62,000 nt of DNA from the NCBI RefSeq assembly GCF_030272615.1, contig NC_081409.1, positions 201,916,449 to 201,978,448 on the forward strand, written 5' to 3'. The translations under genes and the position numbers were made by a program. Within the stretch, counting starts at the first letter, position 1; every line of letters begins with the position of its first letter. Of this stretch, positions 35,492-46,966 are shown in pieces. The DNA is from Cryptomeria japonica. Lineage: Eukaryota > Streptophyta > Pinopsida > Cupressales > Cupressaceae. A model generated the notes under the pieces. It had not been told where the DNA came from. It made no database searches and saw only the letters and a list, made by a program, of their open reading frames with translations.

Positions 35492-36691
35492 TGTTACTAC
35501 TTATCAAATTGCCATTAGTTTTATATTCAAAGTCATTCTATATACTCTAGTCGGTTACCTCTACCGAAATATTCAGTCGGTATGCATAGAATAGTCGGTT
35601 ATAGAAGAAAGTAGTCATAGAGCCCAGTTTACATCGAACAGTCTACTAAGTAATATTCTATGACTACCGAGCAGCAAAGATGATACACCGACTTGATATA
35701 CACCAAGTGAAACATGTTACAAGATTCATTGAACCTGGACACACATATGGAAATGTGTTACAAGATCAAGGAACATTGAATCGTTATTACATTGGAAATT
35801 GCACTTCAAGATTTTGTATGATTTCGAGGTCATCTAACCAATGAAATATTTTGTATAGTTATTCATTCAATAAATCATGTTTGTAAGATCGAAGCAATGA
35901 ACCTGACCACCAACATAAGAAATCTATTTATACAACATGGATTGAGATCATATATATACATGTAGTGTGATAGAGAGAGATATATAAGTGTATGAAGAAA
36001 GACATGTGTGACACATAAGAAAGCACTAAGTGTTATGACTGTTACAAAGACACAGAGGTCACCGAGAAGCATTTTAGTGAACAGTCAAAGAATAGAATAA
36101 ACAGAAGGGTTTACCAAGTTACTTTATGAGTTACTGAGGTATGTTATAAGAAAGGTAATCTTATTTGAGCACATAGAATCTGCTACAACATTTTAGATGT
36201 AAAGTTGCAGATATTTGTAATGATTCTATTGTAATATTTTGAAGTTGTAAGAGAAACCTTTAACAGGGTAAAAGACTCTAACAAAGTCTATAAATTGTAA
36301 AGCCTCTAACTAGGTGCACCATTTAGATTAAGTGTTGTAAAATCCTTTAGCAAGGTAGATCTAATAGATCTTGATACTCCTAACAGGGTAAGCTATCAGA
36401 AATAGCTAAACATGTAGCTCTAACCGAGCAACCTTTATTATTGCAGTAGTGAAGTTGTGGGTGCCATCCCCACCGCAGTTTTTATCTCTAACCAAGAGTT
36501 TCTGCGTAACCAAAATATATGTGTTATGGAGTGAATCATGTATGATTGTTATTTATTTGTTTTAGCTTTATGTTATGTTACAACAATATTCAGTTTATGC
36601 TTAACAGTAAAGATATTGTTGAAGAAAGGATTTGAAGTACTGATTCACCCCTCCCCTCTCGATACATTAGCTTTCCATATTGGGCCTAACA
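35492..36691 (+). repeat. 3' LTR of N1
   Basis: 1,200 bp. Matches the 5' LTR end to end. Ends CCTAACA at 36691, followed by the interrupted copia A integrase (CTTGC). Confidence 0.92.
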
Positions 36692-37480
36692 CTTGCTCTG
36701 ATGTTCACTTCTCTTGATACAACATTTGCTACCAAACATTCTAAAGTATCTTACCACTGGTGTCTTACCGGTCCAATACTCATAAGGGGTCTTATCTTTT
36801 CCTTTCTTTATGAGTACCTGGTTCATTGTGTATACTGCAGTGCTTACCGCTTCTCTCCAGAAGGTGTGAGCAATTTTTCCTTGGATCGGCATAGTTCTAG
36901 CTGCTTCAACCACAGTCCAGTTGTTTCTCTCTGCTAAGCCATTCTGATGTGGAGTCCGGGGGGCAGACAGTTACCTCTTGATGTCGTTCTCTTCACAATA
37001 TTGGTTGAATTCACCAGAAGTGAACTCTCCTCCTTGATCAGTTCTAAGGCATTTGATTCTTCTACCACTTTCCTTTTCTGCCAGTGCTCTGAAAGCTTTG
37101 AACTTTCCAAAAGCTTCAGACTTATCTTTCAAGAATGTGACCCACATCATTCTTGAGCAATCATCAGTCAGAATCATGAAATACCTATCTCCCTGCACAC
37201 TCCTAGTTTTCATAGGACCACACAAATCAGTGTGCACAAGATCAAGTAAATAGTCTGCAGTGAAAGATTTACCTTTGAAAGTTGAGGAAGACATTTTCCC
37301 TAGTTGACATTCTCTGCACAAAGGATTTTCTAGTTTGCTCAGCACTGGCAATCCTCTGACTACCTTGGTCTTACTGGCCTTCACAATGTTATCAAATTTT
37401 ACATGGCAGAGTCTCCTATGCCATATCCAGCTATCATCAAACTTAGCCATAAGACAGGTACTGATATTCACATTCAGCTA
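36692..37480 (-). pseudogene. copia A integrase
   Basis: Minus strand from the pre-integrase zinc region (WHRRLCHVKFDN, then CRECQLGKM) into the catalytic core: LDLVHTDLCGPM, LTDDCSRMMWVTFLKDKSE, RTDQGGEFTSGEF and PHQNGLAERNNW, giving the D, D and E residues of the DDE core. It continues IAHTFWREAVSTAVYTMNQV, then KTPYEYWTGKTPVVRYFRMF, and stops at the N1 LTR after EHQSK. In-frame TAA at about 36972 (after DIKR). Confidence 0.9.
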
Positions 37481-38836
37481 AAATAGGTTACCTTTGGTCT
37501 GCATACCGGTGGCCACCAATTCGCCATTCTTTCCTCTGATTCTGCACATTCCATTCTTGAATTTCAGAGTGAGTCTGCTATCATTCAGCTAGGCAACACT
37601 CAAAAGGTTGTGTCTGAGACCATCAACCCAATACACATTGTCAGCACTGCTCTTTCCATTCAGAGAGATGGACTCTCTGCCTTTGACCATACATGGTGCA
37701 CCATTACCAAAGTGAACCACACCACCATCATATTCTTCCAAAGATAGAAACTTGCTCTAGTCACCAGTCATATGGTGAGAGAAACCACTATCAATAATCC
37801 ACTCATTGGAATTATCAAAGTGGGAGACAAGAGCCTTCTTGTCTGACACATCTTCCTTTACTGCAACAAACACAATGTCTTCATTCTCTTCATCTTCTGA
37901 TTCCTCATCTATGACACCTTCATCAACTACAACAAAATAGTTTCTTTGGTTTCCTCCTTTGAATTTCTTGAACCTCTCCGGTTTATCCTTGTTGTCACCA
38001 TTAGGATAATTTATAGCAATATGTCCTATCCGGTTACAAGAAAAGCATTTCAAAGGGAGCTTACCTTTGTATTTACCGGTTCCTTTTGGAAGTTTCCTGG
38101 CAAGAAGAGCTTCAAATTCCATCAGGATCTCCTCATCATCCATTTCTCTATTCTATCTCGGTTCACCACTGGTGCATGCTTCCTTTCCTTTTCTTGATGG
38201 TACAACAGAGGCTTTAAAAGATGATTCAGTCTTTTGAACACTGCCATCAAAACTATTTAGGTCATAGGCTATCAACTTTGCAATGATGGAGTCAAGAGAT
38301 ACCTTGGTCTTGTCTATTGATCTCAACTCCTGAATAGCAGCAACCCTTATTGCATAGACTGGTAACAAGGATCTCAAAACTTTGCTTACCATAGTGGAAT
38401 CTTCCATTTTACCACCTGCACTTTTGATATCCCCAACAACAGTTTTGATTCTTATTCCATACTGTTGAATGGTCTCACCTTCAATCATTTGCATGTCTTC
38501 AAATTTCCCTCTTAGGCTTTCTTCCTTAGCTTGTCTTACATGCTCATCACCACCATAGATACTCTCAAGAGTGTCCCATACTTCTTTGGGGTTGTCTTTA
38601 TCCTGAACATCAATGAACTCAATGTCAGATAAGTTGCTGATTAGGGCTTCCATGACTTGCCCATTCTCCTGTATTTCTCTTTTTTGATCATCGGTGAGAG
38701 TACTGGTACGAATAACAAAGGCATTCTCAACATAGCTCCAGTGTTGAGCACCCATACTTCTGATGTAAATCTTCATTTTGTCCTTCCATATTTTGAAGTT
38801 TTCTCTATTGAACTTTGGACCTTCCCTCTTCATCAT
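37481..38836 (-). pseudogene. copia A gag and protease
   Basis: gag begins at 38836: MMKREGPKFNRENFKIWKDK, a UBN2-type copia gag with KEVWDTLESIYGGDE and RGKFEDMQM. The nucleocapsid knuckle is CFSCNRIGHIAINYP, with Tyr in place of the last Cys. The protease site is IIDSGFSHHM, where D-S-G is the active-site triad and Phe replaces the usual Cys. The following gag-pre-integrase stretch (37750-37481) has three stops. gag starts only about 75 bp after the primer site once N2 is removed. Confidence 0.85.
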
Positions 38837-38881
38837 TACAATAGGATCTTTTCCTCAAGCGGTTAAGCTTACAACACAGAG

Positions 38882-40054
38882 TGTTACTACTTATCAAATT
38901 GCCATTAGTTTCATATCCAAAGTCATACTATATTCTAGTCGGTTAGTATTACCGAATCATGCAGTTGGTACACACAAAGAAGTCGGTATGAACAGTCTAG
39001 TCGGTTACTAAACAAAACAGTCACAGAACACAGTATTCACCGAGCTATTTACCGAGTAAAGGTTCATGGCTACCGAGTGGTATAATTAACTCACCGAGTG
39101 AAATGTCTTACTAGATACATTGAACCTGGACATGCACATGAAAACGTGTTACAAGATCGAGGCACATCTAACCGTTTTTGCATTGGAAATTGCACTAGGA
39201 GATTGTGTATGATTACAAGATCAATCTAACCTATGAGATATTTTGTTTAATCGAAGAATCTTTTTGTAAGATCAAAGCAATGAATCAGATCACCTTTGTA
39301 AGAGATCTATATATACAGCATGATTCTAGGGTTAGAAATATGACATTATATGATGTGATAAGAGATACAATGAGATAGCAGTGCATATGCATGAAGGAAG
39401 ACTGTTACAAAGATACAAAGAGGTCACCGAGAAGGTTATCAGTGAACAGTCGAAGAATAGAGTAAACAGAAGGGTTTACCGAGTTTCATTATGGGTTACC
39501 GAGGTATGCTATAAGCTAGGTAATCTTATTCAGAGCACATAGAATCTGCTTTAGCATTTCAGATGTAAAGTTGAAGATATTTGTAATGATTATATTGTAA
39601 TATTTTGAAGTTGTAAGAGAAACCTTTAACAGGGTAAAAGACTCTAACCAAGTCTATAAATTGTAAATCCTTTAACCAGGTGCTACACTTATATAGTGTT
39701 GTACAAATCCTTTAGTAAGGTAGATCTAACTGATCTTAATACTCCTAACAGGGTAAGCTATCAGAAATAGCTAAATGTAGCTCTAACCGAGCATTCTTTA
39801 TTATTGCAGTAGTGAAGTTGTGGGTGCCATCCCCACCATAGTTTTTCTCTCTAACCAAGAGTTTCTGCGTGACCAAAATATATGTGTTATGGAGTGAATC
39901 ATGTATGAATGTTATCTGTTGATTACAGTTTTATTTTATGTTACTGCACTATTTTGTTTATGCATAACAGTAAGGTCATTACAAAAGAAAAGTTTTGGAG
40001 TACTAATTCACCCCTCCCCTCTCAGTACATTAGCTTTCTATATTGGGCCTAACA
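38882..40054 (+). repeat. 5' LTR of N2
   Basis: 1,173 bp, TGTTACTACTTATC to GGGCCTAACA. TATA box TATATATA at 39308-39315. Repeated ACCGAG and TCGGT words are frequent in the first 300 bp. Confidence 0.92.
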
Positions 40055-40068
40055 ATTGGTATTAGAGC
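40055..40068 (+). promoter_or_regulatory. primer binding site of N2
   Basis: ATTGGTATTAGAGC, a Met-tRNA-type site with one C-to-T change relative to N1, directly after the LTR. Confidence 0.88.
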
Positions 40069-40116
40069 CTCAATCTTGGAAAAGGGTTTAACCACCCGAA
40101 GAGAAAGATCTTAGAA

Positions 40117-41468
40117 ATGGAAGGCTACAAACAATCTCGGAGGATTGTGCATCTTCAAGAAAAGTTGGATAATGCAAATCAAGTGATTGCAGACATGCAG
40201 AGGCAAATGCAAAAATCTCTGAAAGTAAGGAGAATATTATCTGATGACTTGCAGGATTCTCAAGAGCTAGTGGAACAAATTGAGACATCATCTAAGAACA
40301 GTATATCTGAAGAAACTGAAGAAATGATTGAATGTTGAAAGAAAAGAACAAAGCATTGGCTGATCAACTAAAAGAAATGAAAAGAGAACATGAACATTTC
40401 AGTACACAAATGACTGAAAATCTAGATGCATTAAGGAGAGCTGGGGATAAAGCAAGAGATCTACAAAGAGAGATACAACAACTTGAAGCTCTAGTATTTG
40501 ATAAGGATGATGAAATCATGAGGTTAACTGGTATTCAACAAAATATGATAGATCAACTAGGTTATGCTCATCATGAAGTAATTCTGAAGAATGATGAAAA
40601 TCAATCATTGAAACTTGAAGTATCAAGGTTGACTGGTGAACTTGAAACAGAAAATAAATCCAAAGAATCATTAGAGAAGAGTTATGAAGCATCAAAGATG
40701 TTGGATGAGCAACTGAATACAAGAAGACTCTACAAAGATGGAGGACTTGGTTACAAAGGAAAAGACTCTACCGAGAAAGGAAATAATACTACCGAGAAAG
40801 GAGAATCATCAAAACAAGCTGAAAAAAGAAATAACATCAAAAGGAAGAAGCTTATTTGCTACTACTATGGAAATCAAGGTCATACTACCAACATATGCCA
40901 GATCAAAAAAGGTAAGCAACTGAATATCTCTAAGTCCAATGGATATTGTTATAATTGCAAAAAATATGGTCACATACCTAATCAATGTAGAACCAAGTCT
41001 GTTAACAACCATCAAAAGGCAAAATTCAAAGGGTTTTGTAAAAACTGCAATAGATATGGACATAGTACCGAGAGATGTTGGTTTAAGCAAAAGAACTACA
41101 TGAAGTATCCACACCGAGCAAACATTGGAGGTTACCGAATTCACACAGATTCTCATCGACAATATGCAGCAATACCATGGGATTACAATACGAGGATATG
41201 GTGCGAATGTTGTGGAAGATATGGACATATAAGTGCCAACTGTTTTATAAGGTTTGGAATGAACAACTAGAGATCATGGAGAAATCCTGGTATGGCATGT
41301 TTTCATTGTCACAAAGCTAGACATTTAGCTGGAGACTGCAAAGATCAACCGAGAAGAGACACTGAGGAGATAAAAGAAAAATTCAAGATGATTTGGAAAA
41401 AGAAAGAAATTATGTCTGATGAAGAAAGCACCTTACCTACCGAGTTAGGTGCACCTAGTTCAAATTAG
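40117..41468 (+). pseudogene. N2 ORF1: coiled-coil, zinc-knuckle protein
   Basis: Colinear with N1 ORF1, from MEGYKQSRRIVHLQEKLDNA to the stop at 41466. It is broken by a frameshift at about 40330 (N1 continues in frame there) and a TAG at 41268-41270. The first knuckle has lost a Cys (CYYYGNQGHTTNIC). The other four are intact by spacing, the last one after the TAG (CFHCHKARHLAGDC). Because N1 and N2 are damaged at different places, the ancestral ORF was evidently open. Confidence 0.8.
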
Positions 41469-41996
41469 CCAAGAAAAGGTATGAAGGGACTACATTCTTT
41501 AAAAAGTTAAATCATAACAGTTCCTATTTTATTATGAACAAGAATTCAAAATCTGCATAGTTAAGATGCAATTAGTCAGTTAGTATACTATACAGGAAAC
41601 CTGTCAAGTCGGTGCATACAGGAAACCTATCAAGTTGGTTAACAAAGCAAAGTTGAATACTCAGTGAAAACAGAAAATGAAGTAAATCAGTAAAAGGTGA
41701 ACTGAGTGCATTTAATACCTTGACCTAACTTGCACGGAGCCCGATAAGGTATTTTTGAGTACTTAAAAGTATTTTCGCGATCATTTTCATTCACCCAAGT
41801 TTTCGAGAAGCAAAGAAAAGCGAATCAAAGCGACCAAATTTCATTCAGGGCAAATTTTCAAGGTATTTACATCAATCTATTCACATTGTTTAGCTGGTTT
41901 CTAATCTAGTCAAATTGCTAGTGTCTACAGAGTGTGAAGAGTAAGCTACTTGTAAATCCTAAGGATAACCTGTCAAATTTTTACTCGAGATCTACC
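41469..41996 (+). other. spacer between N2 ORF1 and ORF2
   Basis: About 530 bp with no gene, aligned with the spacer of N1. It shares CACGGAGCCCGATAAGGTAT-like and CATTTTCATTCACCCAAG-like blocks. Confidence 0.5.
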
Positions 41997-44900
41997 ATGG
42001 CGCCCAAGATCCAAGACCCTGTAGTTGTCCAAAATATGGAGAAGCCATCTCTGAAGTATTCCCTAACTCCTAAAGTTGCCTCAGAACCGGATGATAAAAC
42101 TGCATTCTCACTCATCCCGGATCGAGTCTTATTGGTAGAAGATGTCAGATTCTTTACCAAGTGCCATGTTGAGGAAATCAGTCATGTAGAGATTAGTAAC
42201 ACATATGATGAACTGTGCACTGATGGCAAACTGGATAGTAAATTTGAACATATCAGAATCAAGGGATTAACTGAAGCCCTAGTCTATCCTCGTGTGTTCA
42301 AACCCCAATGGGTTAAAATTGTATTGAGCAGAGTACATGACAATTTCATGTGGCTACAAGAGCAACCATTCAAGATCACAAAGGAAGTCATTCACCTGAT
42401 CACTGGATATCCCATCTACGATCATGCTCATGCACAGAAAATGATATCACAAAAGGAGCTAATCAATCTAACCGGAGTAGAATCTAATTACCGAGGACTG
42501 AAATTGAATAATGTCACTGATGCTGAACTGAAATTTGCAATCAGAGTCATTGGTTACTATTTCTTCCAATCTGCAAGGGAAAATAGTGTACCATGTGCTG
42601 CAGTGGACCTGGCCTACAAAATAGTAAAGAAGGGAATGAAAGTAGACTTGTGTGAAGTACTACTAAAAAACTTATTTGAAAACCTGAACACAATAAGGAA
42701 GTCGAAGAAGAACAACTCGGCAAACACACTCAAGTTCGGTTCACTACTTGTCTGTGTGTTTTTCTATTTTGAAAAGTTCTTCCCCTCAGTCGGTAAAGTA
42801 GTATGGGAGCTACACCGACCTATCACCATCAGATCAATGATTACATCAAGAAGTTAGGAGATAACTTTAATGATGTCATGGATGATTACTTTAGCAAATT
42901 CCAAGAGAAAATGCACAGCAGGTACAGGATCCCACCACAGCTGGTTGAAAAATACAAGGACAATATTTGTTTTGAAGTTGACACTGATTACTGCTATGTA
43001 AATGTTGTTGAATCAAGGATTCAGTCATTGCAACCAATGGGCAAAGAAATTGATTATGACATCACACAGCAACAAATTAATGCCTACCTATCATTGCCAA
43101 GGCATGCAACTGAACTAAGGTATGGAACCTATGAAGAGGTAAAGGAGAAAGTAAAAATGAGCATTGTAGTTCCTAAGGCTACAAGGAAAGCAACAAAGAT
43201 GATAAAAGCTTTGTCTGAGAAATTCAAAGAAGAATCCTCATCTACACCTGTCAAAGGCAATCTTGCCATTACTGAGGAAGAATCAAAAGCACAGGAGGCT
43301 ACAATAACGTTGAGCACAGAGTTGCCAAAGGGAAAAGTTCTAAAAAGAAAGAAACAGGACACTACAAAGGCCCTACCGACTCCACCAACAAAGAGACCCA
43401 ACACCAGAGCATCAACTGCATCACCGAGAAAGAAACAAAAGACTATTGCCACTCCTAAGGTAACAAAGACTTACAAGAAATCTACTCGGAGACTCATTTT
43501 GGCAAAAGAGTCGAGTGATACAGAGTCTGATGATGCTAACAAATTCCAGATTGTGAAGAGCAAAAAGGCAAACATTCACAATGTTGAAAACTTTTGTGCC
43601 AATCTTAAGGAATACGGTGGTTTTGTAGGATTCAGATATGTTAAGTATGAGTCTAGGAACAATGATGAGAAACGACAGATTGAAGAAGCTGTCATATGTA
43701 CACTTCTGAAGTTTCGGTTAGCACCATTGGAACTAGCAAAGTCACTTCCAAGTGAACTCTACTCACATATTGACAACAGATGGAAATATGCAATGGATTC
43801 AGAGAGACAAATAAGAGAAAGAAGTCTTGTCCACTTATTTCCTGACATGTTCGTAGCTGAAATCAAGGAGCATTTGTCCACATACAATTCAAAATTTCTT
43901 GTGAAACAGAGAGCCTTAAAATTGATGAATGGGCTATATATTGACATGGAAAATGAGACTAAGGCCAAGTAGCAGGAGATCTTCAAACAAAAGGATGTCG
44001 GTGAACAATCTCAAATTGAAATTGTTGATGTCACCGAGCAAGATCCAGATGTCACCGAGCAAGGTCCAGACCCGGTTGACACAATTCAAATTGATGAAGA
44101 TGTAATGGATGAAGCCGCACCGGAGCAAGAAATGATTGAAGGCACCACCTATGCAAAACTTGTGTCTAGTGAATCGGTCTTAGAACAAGTTCAGCCTTAT
44201 CTGTCGGTGAAGCCAATAGTACCAACCGAAGCCCCTAAGGACACTGAACAAGTTACCAAAGGTCACAAATCTAAAGCTACAGAAGATACAGGTAACAAGT
44301 CTGAAGCTACAGCAGACACAACAAAAGATCAATCATCTCAGGGACAGACAAGCATAGTAAATATTACAGCTAAGACCCCTAGCACCGAGCCATCCAAAGA
44401 CACTGCAACTGCTACAGGAACAGTGCAAAGTGTTGCATCTACCAAGCAACCTACCGAGGGACAACAAGCCTCACAAGCACTTTTCTTAGTGCCCCAGACA
44501 AAAGGAAAAGAGAAAAAGGTGAGAAAGTATGTTTTTAAATTTGACTTATCTAAACCGATCGTGTTGCCCAATGTCGACATCTCCAAATTAAAAGGGCAAG
44601 CACTCACTGAATTCGGTGAACTATGCAAAGGCCAAATAGGAGAAACAACTGGCAATTCAGAAAAAGAACAAGGTACTTCAAAAGGTTAGGACACTACTCA
44701 CAGAAATGCTACCATCAGCAACAATGTCAACCGATGCAGCCATCCATATTCAGTTGGATGAACTCCTTAATCAGATTGAAACATCTGGAGTTGATGCATC
44801 TGAATACCTAAGCAAGCTCAAGGATAAAGAGTTCACAGCAAAAATGATAGAGGAAGTCCAAAAATCAATTGTTGTTGGCAAGGTAAAACTTGTCAAATTC

Positions 44901-45389
44901 ATTGTTGAGTTGACCCCTCAACTCAAGCACATTCTTTATTTATTCCAGAAATTGTGTACATTTTCTTTATTTATTAAAGACATCAAAAATAAAACTGATG
45001 CAATTGAGAAAGAGATCACCGATCTCTCCTCCAAGTTGACCACTGAGCCTAATTCAGTTCAGACTTTTTACAAAAAGATACAACAGCTCATGGCTCAACA
45101 GTTAGAACTGAGGAATGAAGAGCATAAAATTAGGATGGATATAATGACCCTTCAAACATTATTCCTTTCTCATCTCTCATCAGTCCAAGAGTAGCTTAAC
45201 CGAGCTACAAGCTTATCAACTACCCAAGAGGGAAGCACTCTTGATGGCTTGATATCACTCTTATCTGATATTCAAGCACAGAACTCATTAATGGAAAGTC
45301 TCAAGGACTCACTCTTAGTCGCCCTCATTGATGCCTGAACCAAGTATAAGACTATTTTTGATCAGTTACCGCCTCCGGATGCAAATTAA
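41997..45389 (+). pseudogene. N2 ORF2: ~1,130-codon protein of unknown function
   Basis: Begins MAPKIQDPVVVQNMEKPSLK. It has the N-terminal region missing from N1: EALVYPRVFKPQWVKIVLSR, PFKITKEVIHLITGYPIYDH and ELKFAIRVIGYYFFQSAREN. It goes on through SLLVCVFFYFEKFFPSVGKV, DYFSKFQEKMHSRYRIPPQL, a basic patch (KKQKTIATPKVTKTYKKSTR), an acidic/Thr-rich stretch, and a C-terminal helical domain (LTPQLKHILYLFQKLCTFSL, then DIMTLQTLFLSHLSSVQE). Frameshifts near 42830 and 44670; stops at 43970, 45193 and 45337. No pol homology. Function unknown; nucleic-acid binding through the basic patch is a guess. Confidence 0.72.
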
Positions 45390-45765
45390 GTTTTTAATGT
45401 TTGTCAAAAAGGGGGAGTAATATTATGTTACTACACATGAGAGGAAAGCCCAGCAAAGGGGGAGTAATTCTACACTTGGAGAATAGTACAGTTTTGATAA
45501 CACAATTTTGAGTATTGTATACAAGGGGAGTCTATCGTGCAGAATATACAGAGCATTCAGAGTACACAAGTACAATATAGAACCAAACTGAACATGCAAA
45601 ATTCAGAGTTATGTACAAGATAATGATAAGGGGAGTATATCTGCATATACTATTGACTATTGTACATATTGTCAAGTATAGTCATTTTGTCAAGTATATT
45701 TTTTTTAGTTATGACTTTGTAAGTAGTTTTTGTCAAACATCTCAACTAATATCAAAAGGGGAGAT
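45390..45765 (+). other. N2 3' untranslated region with purine tracts
   Basis: As in N1, repeated GGGGGAGTAA and AAGGGGAGT boxes precede the polypurine tract that adjoins the 3' LTR. No gene. Confidence 0.55.
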
Positions 45766-46935
45766 TGTTACTACTTATCAAATTGCCATTAGTTTCATAT
45801 CCAAAGTCATACTATATTCTAGTCGGTTAGTATTACCGAATCATGCAGTCGGTATGAACAGTCTCGTCGGTTATTGAAGAAAGCAGTCACAGAACATAGT
45901 ATTCACCGAGCTGTTTACTGAGTAAAGGTTCATGGCTACCGATTGGTATAATTAACTCACCGAGTTGATATTCACCAAGTGAAACGTCTTACTAGATACA
46001 TTGAACCTGGACATGCACATGAAAACGTGTTACAAGATCGAGGCACATCTAACCATTTTTGCATTGGAAATTGCACTAGGAGATTGTGTATGATTACAAG
46101 ATCAATCTAACCTATGAGATATTTTGTTTAATCGAAGAATCTTTTTGTAAGATCAAAGCAATGAATCAGATCACCACTATAAGAGATCTATATATACAAC
46201 ATGATTCTAGGGTTAGAAATATGACATGATATGATGTGATAAGAGATACAATGAGATAGCAGTGTGTATGCATGAAGGAAGATTGTTACAAAGACACAGA
46301 GAGGTCACCGAGAAGGTTATCAGTGAACAGTCGAAGAACAGAGTAAACAGAAGGGTTTACCGAGTTTCATTATGGGTTACCGAGGTATGCTATAAGCTAG
46401 GTAATCTTATTCAGAGCACATAGAATCTGCTTTAGCATTTCAGATGTAAAGTTGCAGATATTTGTAATGATTATATTATAATATTTTGAAGTTGTAAGAG
46501 AAACCTTTAACAGGGTAAAAGACTCTAACCAAGTCTATAAATTGTAAATCCTTTAACCAGGTGCTACACTTATATAGTGTTGTACAAATCCTTTAGTAAG
46601 GTAGATCTAACTGATCTTAATACTCCTAACAGGGTAAGCTATCAGAAATAGCTAAATGTAGCTCTAACCGAGCATTCTTTATTATTGCAGTAGTGAAGTT
46701 GTGGGTGCCATCCCCACCGCAGTTTTACTCTCTAACCAAGAGTTTCTGCGTGACCAAAATATATGTGTTATGGAGTGAATCATGTATGAATGTTATCTGT
46801 TGATTACAGTTTTATTTTATGTTACTGCACTATTCTGTTTATGCATAACAGTAAGGTTATTACAAAAGAAAAGTTCTAGAGTACTGATTCACCCCTCCCC
46901 TCTCAGTACATTAGCTTTCTATATTGGGCCTAACA
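45766..46935 (+). repeat. 3' LTR of N2
   Basis: 1,170 bp, closely matching the 5' LTR. The visible differences are two indels near the start and scattered substitutions. It ends at TAACA and is followed by CAGAG. Confidence 0.92.
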
Positions 46936-46952
46936 CAGAGGACTTGGAGGAT

Positions 46953-46966
46953 GCTCTAATACCAAT
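46953..46966 (-). promoter_or_regulatory. primer binding site of copia A
   Basis: Sense strand ATTGGTATTAGAGC, directly after the 5' LTR end, Met-tRNA type. Confidence 0.88.

Larger units (their letters stand above)
29008..36691 (+). mobile_element. non-autonomous two-ORF LTR retrotransposon N1
   Basis: 7,684 bp with LTRs at 29008-30204 and 35492-36691, primer site 30205-30218, and polypurine tract AAAAGGGGAGAT (35480-35491). The interior holds ORF1 (coiled coil plus five CCHC knuckles) and ORF2 (unknown), with no reverse transcriptase, protease or integrase. It disrupts the integrase-to-RT region of copia A. Flanks are CTTAT (left) and CTTGC (right), a 5-bp duplication with two transition differences. 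N2 (38882-46935) is a sister copy. LTR ends (TGTTA...TAACA), primer and purine tract are of copia type. Confidence 0.88.
38882..46935 (+). mobile_element. non-autonomous two-ORF LTR retrotransposon N2
   Basis: 8,054 bp with LTRs 38882-40054 and 45766-46935, primer site 40055-40068, and purine tract AAAAGGGGAGAT (45754-45765). A perfect 5-bp duplication CAGAG flanks it (38877-38881, 46936-46940). It lies in the short leader of copia A between primer site and gag. ORF2 is fuller than in N1. N1 and N2 are colinear over their whole length, so they are two insertions of one family. Confidence 0.92.
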
